Positions 49,875 to 59,744 are shown, counted from the first letter of the stretch. The stretch: DNA of 59,953 bases from Clostridiales bacterium (GCA_029907205.1 JARYMI010000018.1:1-59953); one strand, 5' to 3'. Translations and numbers: made by a program. The notes: generated by a model not told the origin, from the letters alone.

Positions 49875-52196
49875 CTATTTCGCCCGCGTCAAAGCCACAA
49901 CCCAGACCTCTCCTGGCTCGAAGGCTTTGGCAACAAGCAGCCGACCGTCTTTCCTCTTGACGTCAACGTCTTCTTTAGTCTCCAGGTTCTGCGCCCGGTA
50001 GTCCCCCTCCGGAACGGCCAGAGCCAATTCGGCCTGCGTCTTTTCTTCTCCCCTGTTAAAGGCAAAAAGAACGCGGCTGTTTTCCCCTTCAAGAAGCCTG
50101 ACTTCGATGAGGGCATTCCTATTGGCTGCGGATACTGTAACCGCTCGCGAAAGCTTCAGCCAGTCAAAAAGCCCGGCGAAAAACTTGCCGTTGATTGGAT
50201 TCTTGAAATGGTGGTAGGCCGAGCCGAGAAAAGAGCCGACGATCATGGCTTTTCCTTTGCCATAAGAGGCCAGGACGATTGCGGGCGTGCCGTTGTCGTA
50301 TTCCGCGAGCGCATGAGCTCTGTCGCTGAGGAGCTCAAACCCCTCTTCAAAAAAAATCGTCTCCAGCCTGTCGCCTGTTTTGAGAAGCGGCAGGGCCTCG
50401 TGGGCCTTCTTGACTTTGAGTGTTGACGTTTTTTCGATAGGCTTGAGATAAGACTCTCGGCAGCCCACAACCTCATGCAGCCCGCCTCCAGGAACGATGT
50501 CGGCGGAAAACCCGCGTTCATCGACCCAGCCGCAGCGGGCTTCAGCGACGAGCACTCCACCGCTCTCGACATAGGCGATGAGCTTTTTGATATCATCCTG
50601 GGACATCATCACCGGGTAAGGGACGATAAGCAGCTTGACTTGGTTCAACCTCTCCGGCTTAAGGTCAAGGACATGGAGGAAATCGACGGGAATATTTTGC
50701 TCAAAGAAGGCCCTGTGGATGCCTTGCAGGGATTCGCTCAGGTTGTTGGCCCCGATGGGCTGACCCTCGCCGGTGTATGATTGCTGGCCGCCGACCATAT
50801 GAGAAAGAGGGTTGTAGAGAATGGCGACCTCAGCTTTAGGTGGCCGGGCCTCGAGGAAAAGGCCCATGTTCTCCGTGATAAAACGGGCAATTCTGCCGGC
50901 CTCTACCGCACGTTCCGTGACCTTGCCGTCGAGCTCCACGAGCCCGTAACCGCCGGCCTCATAGCCCGAGCTCATCGGGTAATAGGCGTAAATGTTAACC
51001 GCCTTTGCCCCGGAGGCCACCATCGACCACATCCAGTCCCTGAGGTCAGCTCCGACCACAGGGACGCTCACCTTCATCCCGAAGACGCCGTAGCCAGCCT
51101 GGAGCTCGCCGACGTAAAACCCGCCGTTCAGCCAGTTCATTGACCGGACGAAGTCGTTGCCCGCCGCCCTGAAAAAAGGAGACCAGGGCCTCACCGTCCA
51201 GGCATGCTTGGGATAGATGGAGACGCCGTAATAGTCAACGACGTTGGCCATCTTGCGGTCATCGGGAGTTCCGCTCCAGACCGGCTTGGTGAACAGGCCA
51301 GGAATCGCTGAATGGCTGGTCGTCACGCCGCGAGGCACGACGTCTTTGACAGCCTTGGCTTTCATCGCCAAGTCCTCGGCCAGCTTATCAGAGATAAAGG
51401 CTTTCCAATCAATGTAATCCGTGTAGGTCAAGATCGTGCCGAACCGGGGAGGCTCCACCTCCCTCCAGCTCTCGAAGGTGCGGTACCAAGCCCGGTTGAG
51501 TTTTTCGAGCGTCCCGTATTTTGCCTTCAGCCATTCTCTAAACCGTGCCTGACTCGAAGGACAGTAACAGAACTGGATGTGTTCGGGGTTTCCGAGATGG
51601 TAGATCTCAGCCCAGTTGATGATGTGGGGCTCGCTCCATAGGTCCCAGCCTAAAAAAGCCGGCTTGTCCTTGACCGCTCTGGCTGCTTCAGCAAAAAAAT
51701 TGAGGATTTTTTCTCGCACCCCGGGATGGTCGAAGCAAAAACCGGGTGAAGCCTGGGATTCAACAACAAGGCCGTTTGAGGCGACAAACTTTGAATCCGG
51801 GTATTTTTTGCCGACCCAGTCCGGCGCCGAATCGATGTAAACCTGGACGATGAGCTTTAATCCGGCTTCGCTGGCCAAGTCCGCAAGCAACTCGAGAGCG
51901 CTGAAGTCGTACTTTCCCTCCGCAGGCTCACAGTTTGTCCACTCCACCCAGCAGCGCACGGTGTTGAAGCCCAGGCTTTTGATAGCGTCCAGGTCTTTCT
52001 TCCAAAAACGCCGCGAATCCGCTGTCACTTTCTCCAACATCGGCGCCCGCGCCTTCCCTCCCGCATACCAAACCGACACAGGGAAAAAATCGCTCTTGCC
52101 GCTGGCGTTAAGGCCGGGTATCAACGAAAAAGCGAAAAGCATGACAAGTGAGGCGGCCCCAGCTTTCCGAGGACTCTTCTTGATCATGGTTCTCAT
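49875..52196 (-). CDS. Exported GH42-type beta-galactosidase-like glycosidase
   Basis: 773 aa, GGAG upstream of ATG, signal peptide (AASLVMLFAFSLIPGLNASG). GH42 layout: TIM barrel starting KKDLDAIKSLGFNTVRCWVE, acid/base Glu in GWDLWSEPHIINW (~residue 188), nucleophile Glu in FYVGELQAGYG (~362), trimerisation domain with LLIVPYPVMMSQDDIKKLIA and ESGGVLVAEARCGWVDERG, and a small C-terminal beta domain. GH42 hydrolyses terminal beta-galactosides; some relatives act on other pyranosides. Its start overlaps the GH18 stop by 4 nt, indicating coupled expression. Confidence 0.85.
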   Translation of the reverse strand: MRTMIKKSPRKAGAASLVMLFAFSLIPGLNASGKSDFFPVSVWYAGGKARAPMLEKVTADSRRFWKKDLDAIKSLGFNTVRCWVEWTNCEPAEGKYDFSALELLADLASEAGLKLIVQVYIDSAPDWVGKKYPDSKFVASNGLVVESQASPGFCFDHPGVREKILNFFAEAARAVKDKPAFLGWDLWSEPHIINWAEIYHLGNPEHIQFCYCPSSQARFREWLKAKYGTLEKLNRAWYRTFESWREVEPPRFGTILTYTDYIDWKAFISDKLAEDLAMKAKAVKDVVPRGVTTSHSAIPGLFTKPVWSGTPDDRKMANVVDYYGVSIYPKHAWTVRPWSPFFRAAGNDFVRSMNWLNGGFYVGELQAGYGVFGMKVSVPVVGADLRDWMWSMVASGAKAVNIYAYYPMSSGYEAGGYGLVELDGKVTERAVEAGRIARFITENMGLFLEARPPKAEVAILYNPLSHMVGGQQSYTGEGQPIGANNLSESLQGIHRAFFEQNIPVDFLHVLDLKPERLNQVKLLIVPYPVMMSQDDIKKLIAYVESGGVLVAEARCGWVDERGFSADIVPGGGLHEVVGCRESYLKPIEKTSTLKVKKAHEALPLLKTGDRLETIFFEEGFELLSDRAHALAEYDNGTPAIVLASYGKGKAMIVGSFLGSAYHHFKNPINGKFFAGLFDWLKLSRAVTVSAANRNALIEVRLLEGENSRVLFAFNRGEEKTQAELALAVPEGDYRAQNLETKEDVDVKRKDGRLLVAKAFEPGEVWVVALTRAK

Positions 52197-53383
52197 CGTC
52201 TTTCTCCTTTCAGGCTTCGCTTTTTTTCTTGCTCAGCTTGTTTTCCTTCGTTGAGATTTTGGAAGGCGTCTCCCACTGTTTTGAGCAAGACCGGAACACC
52301 CGGATCATCATCCTGGGTGATTTCCCAGATGATGACGCCAGCCGCCCGCTTGTCTAAAACATACCTGCATTTGAGGGAGATCGATTCTTCATCGTCGTAA
52401 GAGACAATTATCGGTTGGTCGGGTTTCCGGACATAAGGGACCTGAGCGCAGTCATCCCAGAGGCGGGTCCAGCCGTCCTTGAGCAGGTCCAGGACTTCGA
52501 CGTACCCGTAATACGAACTCCTCTGGAATTTCTGGTAGAGCTCGCCGCAGTCGAAGGACCGGCCAAAAAAAGCGAGGCCTAACAGCAATTTGCTCGCGGG
52601 AACGCCACGGGAGAGGAAATAGAGATAGCTGTCGTTAAAAGAGCCGCAGGTGTCAAGGCCGCAGGAGTAGAGAGGCGAGTTGTGTCCTGAATGGTCGCTC
52701 CACTCGCCGTGATAGTCATAGGTCATAGCGCTGATATAGTCAAAATCGCCGGCCAGCACTTCGTAATTAATCCATTTCCCCCAGTAAGGTCCCGATGGTG
52801 CAGCCATGGTCAGGAGAAGCGGGGGGCTCTGGGCTTTGAGAGAAGCAGAAAGTTCTTTGATGAAAGAAACGAAATTCTGCATCTCGACGGGGTTGGAGAC
52901 AAATTCCCAGTCGATATCGACGCCGTCATAATGATGCGACTTGACAAAATCCAGGACCTGGCTGATGAACCTGTTTCTCGTCGCCCGCGTCGCCGCCATC
53001 CCTGGAAATCCCTCGCAGTTCCCCCAGCCGCCGATGCTCATGACCACCTTGACGTTCTGGCGGTGGGCCTCGCTTAAAAGCTCGGGATAGAGATAATCCT
53101 CACTCACCACCAGGTTCCCCTGGGCATCAGGCTTCGTGAAGGCGTGGGCGATGTGGGTCAGATATTCGTAATTGATCTGGGTGTAATCGAGTGCGGACCT
53201 GCGCCAGGAGGGATAATACCCCATGACCGTTTTTGTCAGGTTTCGGGCTGGAGGCTGAACGGGCGGCCGCGCGGGCTTCGGACAGGCCCAGTCCAGCAAG
53301 AATATGACGAAAGCGGCTAGCGGCATGAAAAAAAGAATGGGCTTCAGCGGCCCTCTGGTGTATCTCACTACGGTCTTTCCCAT
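52193..53383 (-). CDS. GH18-family glycosidase (chitinase/endo-N-acetylglucosaminidase type)
   Basis: 396 aa with N-terminal signal or anchor (LKPILFFMPLAAFVIFLLDW) and a Pro-rich linker. TIM barrel motifs: MGYYPSWRRSALDYTQINYE, KVVMSIGGWGNCEGFPGMAA, the catalytic DGVDIDWEF (DxxDxDxE, ~residue 157), YISAMTYDYHG, and C-terminal AAGVIIWEITQDD (Trp at the -1 site). GH18 retains configuration using the substrate N-acetyl group, so the target contains GlcNAc: chitin oligomers or the chitobiose core of N-glycans. It is directly upstream of the GH42 gene, with ATGA overlap, linking it to the NagA/NagB genes in function. Confidence 0.93.
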   Translation of the reverse strand: MGKTVVRYTRGPLKPILFFMPLAAFVIFLLDWACPKPARPPVQPPARNLTKTVMGYYPSWRRSALDYTQINYEYLTHIAHAFTKPDAQGNLVVSEDYLYPELLSEAHRQNVKVVMSIGGWGNCEGFPGMAATRATRNRFISQVLDFVKSHHYDGVDIDWEFVSNPVEMQNFVSFIKELSASLKAQSPPLLLTMAAPSGPYWGKWINYEVLAGDFDYISAMTYDYHGEWSDHSGHNSPLYSCGLDTCGSFNDSYLYFLSRGVPASKLLLGLAFFGRSFDCGELYQKFQRSSYYGYVEVLDLLKDGWTRLWDDCAQVPYVRKPDQPIIVSYDDEESISLKCRYVLDKRAAGVIIWEITQDDDPGVPVLLKTVGDAFQNLNEGKQAEQEKKRSLKGERR

Positions 53384-53462
53384 TTCAGGCCCTCCATTTC
53401 AGAATTTGACCGTCGGAACCATCAGCTTCCTTTTCTCGGGAGCTTGCCCTGGGCTCCTTGAC

Positions 53463-56030
53463 TCAATATGTCTCCCGAAGAGAGATGATTTTCAGCGCCT
53501 TCTTGAATGAGGCGATATCCACAGGAGTTGAAGAGAGGAATCTGACCTCACGCTGCCTGCCGGGGATGAGGTCGAAAAAGTTATCGGAGAACCGGCCCTC
53601 AAACCCGGGCGCTGAGAGATAGACCATCTTGGCCAGGCGGGCAGCCCCAAGCCGGACGATCATCCCGCCGTCTCGCTCAAAGACCTCTGGCCTGATCTCG
53701 GGCTCGGGGAGAGAAGCCCTCTTCAGGGGTGTAAAATGGAAGATGTTGGAGCTCAGCGTCTCGCCACCCTTCCTGAGCTCGCAGTAAAGATACGTCTTCT
53801 CTGGAGGGCTGTCTTTCCTCAACTCATCGAGGGATTTTTCCAGGAGGACGCGCCTTGACCTCGGCTCCAGCCTGACGCTAACCTCGCCATCCTGGACGAC
53901 GTCTCCATCATAAGTGAAAACGCCGCAGTAGAAATCTCCGTCGACGAGCCGGCCCAAATCGGAGATTCCGTAAATCTTCAGGCTTTTTTCGTCATCAATG
54001 GGTGCAACCAAGACCGGATTATAGAACCTCCGAGCATAGTAATGAAGCGCCTTCCAGGTGCCATAATAATCCGTGCCTGCCCAGGAGGCGACCGGCCAAC
54101 AGTCGTTAATCTGCCAGTAAAGAGAGCCCATGATGCGCGGCATCTGGCTGCGAAAGTGCTCGACGCCGATCTTCATCCCCTCGGCCTGCTGGACTTGGCT
54201 CAGCCAGAGCAGGGATTCGAAGTCCTTGGGCATCCTGTACTGGTCGAGCATATACAGGAGGATGAGACGGTTCCCCTCCGGATGCTTCTGGTGCTGTTCC
54301 ATCACCGGGGAGGTGAGATTCCAGTCTTCGGGAAGGGCAAACGTCTTCACTGTTTCGAGGAGCGGGAAAGACTGGAACCCGAATTCACTGAAGAAGCGGT
54401 GGAATTTTTTGCGGTATTCTGAAAAAGGCTCTTTGCCGTGCCAGATTCCCCAGTAGTGCATGTCGCCGCTTTTATCCGAGCGGGGTTCACCGATTGTTTC
54501 GGAATGCGGCGAGCTCGGCCAATACGCACGCGATGGGTCAAACCTCTCCACTGTCCGCGGAAGAATCTCGTGAAAAATTTTTTCGTAATCGCTCCAGACT
54601 GTCGCCGGATACTTTTCTTTCCAGCCCCAGTGGAACCATCCTTCCTCGCACTCGTTGTTGCCGCACCAGAGCCCGATCGAAGGGTGGTGCCGGAGCGCTT
54701 TGACCACGTCCTCTGCCTCAGCCCTGACGTTCTCCAGGAAGGCGTCGTCGCCGGGGAACATGGCGCAGGCGAACATAAAGTCCTGCCAGACGACCAGGCC
54801 CAGCTCGTCGCAGAGGTCATAGAAATCGGGCGACTCGTAGATGCCGCCGCCCCAGACACGAAGCATGTTCATGTTGGCCTCCCGGCAATCGCGGAGAAGC
54901 CGCTCGTACTTCTGGCGGCTGACCCGAGGCGGGAAGGAATCAGCCGGGATCCAGTTGCCGCCTTTGGCAAAGAAGGGGATGCCGTTTGCGACAAAGCGGA
55001 AACTCTTTCCCCACTCGTCCGGGCGCTGTTCGAGGGCCAGGGTTCGCACCCCTATCCTTTTTTCCACCGAATCAAGCAGCCGGCCTTTCCGGTAGAGTTC
55101 AATCCTCACTGTGTAAAGGTTCTGCTCGCCCATCCCGGCGGGCCACCACAGGTCGGGGTTTGTGATAGGCAGGGCTTTTTCATTAACATTCTCACCTGCT
55201 TTCAACGAGACCGACTCGCTATGGGCAAAAGTTCGCTTGCCTATGACTGTGGCTTTTAAGGCAACTTTTTGATTCCTGTCGGAAACGACCCGCGTCCCGG
55301 CCCGGATGATCACCCTGTTCTTGTCGACGAAATCCTGCTTGATTTCGACCTCGCTGATCCGTCCTCCTTCCCAGGCCTCGATGAAGATTGGCCGCCAGAC
55401 GCCCGAGGTTACGAGCCTCGGCCCCCAGTCCCAGCCAAAATGATACGGGGCTTTGCGCACATGAGGTGAACCGCCCGGGAGCTTGTAGGGAAGTTTTTCT
55501 TCCAAGGCTTCAGCCCGGCGGACTGGCGAATCGAACCGGATGAGGATTTCATTGAGTCCGGGCTGGAGATACTGCTTGACGTCAAACCTGTAGCTCCGGA
55601 ACATGTTGTCAGTCTCGGCAACCTGATTCCCGTTAAGATAAATCGAGGCAAACGTATCCAGCCCCAGAGCCACGAGCTCAACATGAGGCTTCCGGAGCAG
55701 CGCTTCCGTCACCTCGAACTCCCTCCGGTATTCCCAGTCCTCTCTTTCCACCCACTGGACCTTAAGCTCGTTATCCCGGTAGAAGGGGTCGGGGATGAGC
55801 TTTGCTTCAATCAAATCCAGATGAACACAACCAGGGACGCGCGCCCGATGCCAGGCTTTCTGCCTGGCCTGGCGAAACTGCCACTCGCCGTCAAGCGGAA
55901 TGCGGGCAAGCGCCGCCTGTTCTGAAGCGGGAGCGGTCGGAGCCAAAACAGTTAGACTGATGACAAAGACAGCCAGATGATTCCAGAGCTTCCTTGAAAA
56001 TTGATTTTTTCTCATCCTAAAGAGTGCCAT
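53463..56030 (-). CDS. Exported GH2 beta-mannosidase-like enzyme
   Basis: 855 aa, GGGAGGAGG before ATG, signal peptide (LAVFVISLTVLAPTAPASE). N-terminal sugar-binding domain (IPLDGEWQFRQARQKAWHRA, VPGCVHLDLIEAKLIPDPFY), Ig-like domain, then TIM barrel with LRVWGGGIYESPDFYDLCDE, acid/base Glu in LWCGNNECEEGW (~residue 456) and nucleophile in FFSEFGFQSFP (~548). VPGCVHxDL and GNNE are typical of beta-mannosidases rather than galactosidases or glucuronidases. It would release mannose from beta-mannosides, for example Man-beta1,4-GlcNAc of N-glycan cores or mannan oligomers. Upstream of GH18/GH42 with an 80-nt gap. Confidence 0.92.
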   Translation of the reverse strand: MALFRMRKNQFSRKLWNHLAVFVISLTVLAPTAPASEQAALARIPLDGEWQFRQARQKAWHRARVPGCVHLDLIEAKLIPDPFYRDNELKVQWVEREDWEYRREFEVTEALLRKPHVELVALGLDTFASIYLNGNQVAETDNMFRSYRFDVKQYLQPGLNEILIRFDSPVRRAEALEEKLPYKLPGGSPHVRKAPYHFGWDWGPRLVTSGVWRPIFIEAWEGGRISEVEIKQDFVDKNRVIIRAGTRVVSDRNQKVALKATVIGKRTFAHSESVSLKAGENVNEKALPITNPDLWWPAGMGEQNLYTVRIELYRKGRLLDSVEKRIGVRTLALEQRPDEWGKSFRFVANGIPFFAKGGNWIPADSFPPRVSRQKYERLLRDCREANMNMLRVWGGGIYESPDFYDLCDELGLVVWQDFMFACAMFPGDDAFLENVRAEAEDVVKALRHHPSIGLWCGNNECEEGWFHWGWKEKYPATVWSDYEKIFHEILPRTVERFDPSRAYWPSSPHSETIGEPRSDKSGDMHYWGIWHGKEPFSEYRKKFHRFFSEFGFQSFPLLETVKTFALPEDWNLTSPVMEQHQKHPEGNRLILLYMLDQYRMPKDFESLLWLSQVQQAEGMKIGVEHFRSQMPRIMGSLYWQINDCWPVASWAGTDYYGTWKALHYYARRFYNPVLVAPIDDEKSLKIYGISDLGRLVDGDFYCGVFTYDGDVVQDGEVSVRLEPRSRRVLLEKSLDELRKDSPPEKTYLYCELRKGGETLSSNIFHFTPLKRASLPEPEIRPEVFERDGGMIVRLGAARLAKMVYLSAPGFEGRFSDNFFDLIPGRQREVRFLSSTPVDIASFKKALKIISLRETY

Positions 56031-56229
56031 GTCCTCCTCCCATTGTCCTAATCCATTGGTCCATCTTAAGAATAATAAAAAAGAGCCAACATGTCATCAT
56101 TCTATTCGTAAGCATCTCCGTTTATGTCATGTAATTGGTGGCAGGAAGCTGCCCCGATCAAGAAAATCACACATTTGGTTAAATTCTAACCGACCGGCAG
56201 GTGCGCTCGCCCGCGATATTGGCTCTTAT

Positions 56230-57300
56230 TCAGAGAACAGAAATCGCGGAGTCCCGCGCTGCAGCTTCCATAAGCAGGAAGAAAGCCTGGCCTTCGGTAG
56301 CGGTTCCGGGCGAGTCAAAGTTGGGCGAGCCGCACACGTCCTGGACATAGCCTTGGATGTCCACTTTCTTGCGAGCAGCCCGGCGCATCCGGTCAGCCCG
56401 CTTGAGATAGGATTCATCGAGCCACCCTCCTTGAACGCCGCGATAGATCGTGTAGGCCAACATCTGGGCAAGGTTTGTCTCAACGAAGGTGGCTGGGTTG
56501 TCCACAAAATCATGGAAAAGCCCGTCCGGTCTCTGGTGAGCCAGGCAGCCGTCGATGACCTCTTTGACAAAGCCGGTGAGCTTTCTCCTCTCGTCGGCCA
56601 TGCCAGCGGGGAGCACCTTGATGACACGGGCCATTCCCGCCGCCGCCCACCCGTTTCCGACGCCCCAGAAATCTTTCCTGATAAATTCGCCCCGGCCATC
56701 GTCGAAGTTATGAGAAAAAAGCTTCTTTTCTGGGTTCCAGAGGATTCGCCGGACGCCCTCTATTTGCCTTACGGCTTCCTCAGGATGGCCGGCGAGAGCG
56801 ATAAACGGCGGAGCCATGTACAGGGAATCAACCCACACCTGAGGCTTATTGGCGACATGGTAAAGGACGCCCTCTTTTGTTCGGGGCGCTCGCTCGAGCA
56901 AATACTCGAGCATTCTCGACGCCGCCTTCCGGAATTTTGGGTCGCCAGTAGCATCAGCCGCAAAAAGGACAGCCTCGCCGTTGGCGGCCGGGTCGGTCAC
57001 GCCTTCCCAGCAGCTGATGACGGCCAGGCGGCCGTCCGGGACCTGGCGCACAACAGCCTCTTTAGCCATAAGGATAACAAGCTCCGTCTCTCCGCTTTCG
57101 AGGAAAGCCTGGGCGGCCACTCCCTGCTCCCAGGCGTCTCTCTGCATCGTCAGCATGGCCAGCTTTACTTTCTCCAGAAGAGGGTCCTTTGCCGCAGAAG
57201 CAGGAGGCCGGTCGCTGGGCCAGGCAGCCGGAAAAGCCACAAGGGACCCGGCTGCTGCCCCGGACACGGCTGTCTTTTTCAAGAATGACCGCCTGTTCAT
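56230..57300 (-). CDS. Tat-exported GH105/GH88-like unsaturated glucuronyl (rhamnogalacturonyl) hydrolase
   Basis: 356 aa, AGGAG before ATG. It begins MNRRSFLKKTAVSGAAAGSL, a textbook Tat signal (RRSFLKK). (alpha/alpha)6-barrel features of GH105/YteR: AVISCWEGVTDPAANGEAV, VDSLYMAPPFIALAGHPEEA (catalytic Asp region), FWGVGNGWAAAGMARVIKVL, and C-terminal FDSPGTATEGQAFFLLMEAA. These enzymes hydrolyse the unsaturated uronic acid left by polysaccharide lyases. No lyase gene is in the window, so the lyase acts elsewhere or the substrate differs. Confidence 0.88.
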   Translation of the reverse strand: MNRRSFLKKTAVSGAAAGSLVAFPAAWPSDRPPASAAKDPLLEKVKLAMLTMQRDAWEQGVAAQAFLESGETELVILMAKEAVVRQVPDGRLAVISCWEGVTDPAANGEAVLFAADATGDPKFRKAASRMLEYLLERAPRTKEGVLYHVANKPQVWVDSLYMAPPFIALAGHPEEAVRQIEGVRRILWNPEKKLFSHNFDDGRGEFIRKDFWGVGNGWAAAGMARVIKVLPAGMADERRKLTGFVKEVIDGCLAHQRPDGLFHDFVDNPATFVETNLAQMLAYTIYRGVQGGWLDESYLKRADRMRRAARKKVDIQGYVQDVCGSPNFDSPGTATEGQAFFLLMEAAARDSAISVL

Positions 57301-57462
57301 TTTTTGCTCCTATTTCCTATTTAATTTATATATCCTATCGGAATATGTGCCATTATGTCAGGGACGCGACGACCGAGCCCTCGCCGCGGCCAGCGCGTTA
57401 CAGTCTGCTTATATAAGATCGGCCCGGCGAAATCAACCTCGTGACTCCTGGCCTGCCCGGTC

Positions 57463-57491
57463 TTTATGTTGGAGCCGGTTTTTTATATAAT
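57463..57491 (+). promoter_or_regulatory. Possible nagB promoter
   Basis: A perfect TATAAT at 57486-57491 lies 43 nt before the nagB start. The -35 position 17 nt upstream reads TTTATG, a weak match. GAGCCGGT (57472-57479) and ACTGGCTC (57499-57506) form an imperfect dyad around the -10 that could bind a regulator. Confidence 0.4.
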
Positions 57492-57533
57492 TCGAGGGAC
57501 TGGCTCAAACCCTTCGATCTAAAGGACGAAGAC

Positions 57534-58328
57534 ATGGAAATTATCATCAAGCCTGATTATGACGCTGTTTGCGCGGAAGCGGCAACCATCATCCTCCGGG
57601 CCTGGAAGAAAAAGAATAACCTCGTCCTCGGCCTGGCCACGGGGAAAACGCCGCTCGGGCTCTACGAGAAACTCATCGCCATCCACAAGAACGGCGAAAT
57701 AGATTTTTCGACCGTTATCACCTTTGGCCTGGACGAATACTTAGGGCTTGAAGAGACCAATCCTCAGAGTTTCGCGTTTTACCTGGACAGGCATCTTTAC
57801 CGGCACATCAATATAAGGCCAGAAAACATCCATCGCCTCAGCGGCAGGCCTTCTGACATCGATGAACACTGCCGCGCGTACGAGAGGAAAATCCGGAGCG
57901 TCGGCGGGATCGACATCCAGATCCTCGGCCTCGGCAGGAATGGCCACATCGGGTTTAATGAGCCTGGTTCTTCCCTCACATCCCGGACGAGGCTCAAATC
58001 CTTGACCCAGGAGACTGTCAAGGCCAACGCCTCTTTATTTGAAGACGAAAAAGATGTGCCGCGGTTTTGCCTGACCATGGGCATCGGAACTATCCTCGAA
58101 TCCAGGTTGATCCTTCTGCTGGCTTCAGGAGAGGATAAAGCCGACATCGTCGCAAGGGCTGCCGAAGGTCCTGTCACGGCCTTTGTGCCCGCATCCGCCC
58201 TCCAGCTCCATCCTCAAGCCAAGTTCATTCTCGACGAAGAGGCGGCATCAAGGCTTGCCCTGAAAGACTACTACCGCTGGACTCAGGAGAACAAGGAAAG
58301 GCTCTCTTCTTTTACGAGAAAAGAATAA
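57534..58328 (+). CDS. nagB: Glucosamine-6-phosphate deaminase
   Basis: ATG 57534 preceded by AAAGGA; the longer frame from 57441 crosses the promoter and is unlikely. 264 aa. Motifs: LVLGLATGKTPLGLYEKL, ITFGLDEYLGLEE (~residue 68), and ILGLGRNGHIGFNEPGSS (~135, with His and Glu; Asn replaces the Asp of E. coli NagB, as in Bacillus-type enzymes). Converts GlcN-6-P to fructose-6-P + NH3, the step after NagA. Length matches the short form without the allosteric C-terminal loop. It is the only plus-strand gene from about 32 kb on, so it may be controlled separately from the nagA run. Confidence 0.95.
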   Translation: MEIIIKPDYDAVCAEAATIILRAWKKKNNLVLGLATGKTPLGLYEKLIAIHKNGEIDFSTVITFGLDEYLGLEETNPQSFAFYLDRHLYRHINIRPENIHRLSGRPSDIDEHCRAYERKIRSVGGIDIQILGLGRNGHIGFNEPGSSLTSRTRLKSLTQETVKANASLFEDEKDVPRFCLTMGIGTILESRLILLLASGEDKADIVARAAEGPVTAFVPASALQLHPQAKFILDEEAASRLALKDYYRWTQENKERLSSFTRKE

Positions 58329-58373
58329 TCTTCTTTATCAACCCCTCTATCGTGTAAGCCCAAATATTAAACA

Positions 58374-59744
58374 TCATTTAATGAGGAAAAATTTTGTCTG
58401 CCGGCCGTCAATAAACCGGCACCCCTCTCCGGTGAAAGCGCCCGTTTCTTCGTAGCCAATCCTCACGTCCTGGTTGTCCCACTCGGGGACGGCGGTCGTG
58501 CTGCTGAACTCGATGGCATAAACGGTGTTGGGATAGAGGGGATACTTGCCCCGCTCGCGGATGTCCTCGGGCGCAGATTCGGGCGGACGAGCATCTGCGG
58601 TGCATCCCGCACCATGGCCGTGGGTTCCAAGCGGATGCGAATAGATGAGCGGCCGCAGCCCTTCGGCTGTCGCCTTCTTCATGGCTGAATCGACGATGTC
58701 GTTTCCGCTCCGGCCGACCTTGAACTCCGCCATAAAAATATCCGCCACACGGTTAGCCCGGCGGAGCGCTTCCTGGAGGCCTGGCGGTGCATCGTCTTCC
58801 CCGATCCTGCAAACATAGGCATGGAGCTGCATGTCCGTGCAGAGGCCTAAATAATAGATGCCGACATCGCAATGAAGGAGGTCGCCGCGGCGGATGACGT
58901 TGTCCGCCTCGCCGTACTTGGCTTGCTCCTTCTTGTGTCGCTGGATGGAAATGGACGGCTGAAACCAGGCCTCGAGGCCGAGGTCGGTGATTCTCTGTCT
59001 GATCCACCAGACGACGTCTTCAGTCGTCGTGATATCAGGAATAATAACCCTGTTCGAGAAAAATTCTGCGATGATGTCGTGGGCAATGCCGGCGATATGG
59101 CGGTAGACGCTGAGCTCCTGGGGACTTCGTGTCTCCAGCCAGCCGACGCACAGGTTCTCGGCCGAGACGAACCTCGAGGCCAAGCCCGGGCCGAGGGCTT
59201 TTTCCAGTTTTTCTTTCAGGCTGGCGCTCAGTCCGTCGCCAAAAGCCCAGTTTTCAGAGACATTGATGCCGATCTTCTTGGGGTTACGCGCCCGGATGAC
59301 TTCGGCCAGGCTCTCGAACTGCTTTTTCTTCTTGTCAACCCAGGTGGCTTTGTACCACTCGCCCATGCCGTAATAGCTTCCCGAAAGCCTTTCCACTCCC
59401 TTTTCCGGGCCGAGGTCGTGGAAAATCAAAATGGATGTGCGCCGCGCGTACATCGTCGGCCGGGGCACAAGGCTCAAGTAGACGGCGTCCTCGTTGTACT
59501 CTCGGTTGATGACAAGCCACATATCGATTCCTTCTCGCCGCATCAGTTCAGGGAGGATGTTGTCCAGCCGCCACTTCAACCATTCATTCTGGACACGGGC
59601 TCTTTCTTTCTCAGGCAGGATGTTCTTGGAGTCCCGGACATCGGCAATCTCCTGGCCCGCGGTGGCCAAAACTCCAAATTGACAAAAGAGCATAAAAATC
59701 ACGAAAAAAATGAGCTCAAAATGCTTCCGATAAGAATGGCTCAT
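58374..59744 (-). CDS. Exported M24-family metallopeptidase (Xaa-Pro aminopeptidase-like)
   Basis: ATG 59744 chosen because GGAGG lies 5 nt upstream; the codon before it is TTG. 456 aa with signal peptide (FELIFFVIFMLFCQFGVLAT). Creatinase-like N-domain, then pita-bread fold with metal ligands in LLHCDVGIYYLGLCTDMQLH (~residues 292-305, two Asp), HPLGTHGHGAG (~372, His), AIEFSSTTAV (~411, Glu) and YEETGAF (~432, Glu). The full DDHEE set is present. It would cleave N-terminal Xaa-Pro bonds in the periplasm; it complements the S9 peptidase. The gene has its own predicted promoter. Confidence 0.92.
   Translation of the reverse strand: MSHSYRKHFELIFFVIFMLFCQFGVLATAGQEIADVRDSKNILPEKERARVQNEWLKWRLDNILPELMRREGIDMWLVINREYNEDAVYLSLVPRPTMYARRTSILIFHDLGPEKGVERLSGSYYGMGEWYKATWVDKKKKQFESLAEVIRARNPKKIGINVSENWAFGDGLSASLKEKLEKALGPGLASRFVSAENLCVGWLETRSPQELSVYRHIAGIAHDIIAEFFSNRVIIPDITTTEDVVWWIRQRITDLGLEAWFQPSISIQRHKKEQAKYGEADNVIRRGDLLHCDVGIYYLGLCTDMQLHAYVCRIGEDDAPPGLQEALRRANRVADIFMAEFKVGRSGNDIVDSAMKKATAEGLRPLIYSHPLGTHGHGAGCTADARPPESAPEDIRERGKYPLYPNTVYAIEFSSTTAVPEWDNQDVRIGYEETGAFTGEGCRFIDGRQTKFFLIK

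Noticed and set aside
56029..57288. 419-codon plus-strand frame opposite the GH105 gene
   Set aside because: Antisense of a clear Tat-exported GH105 protein; no start signal and no domain-like pattern.
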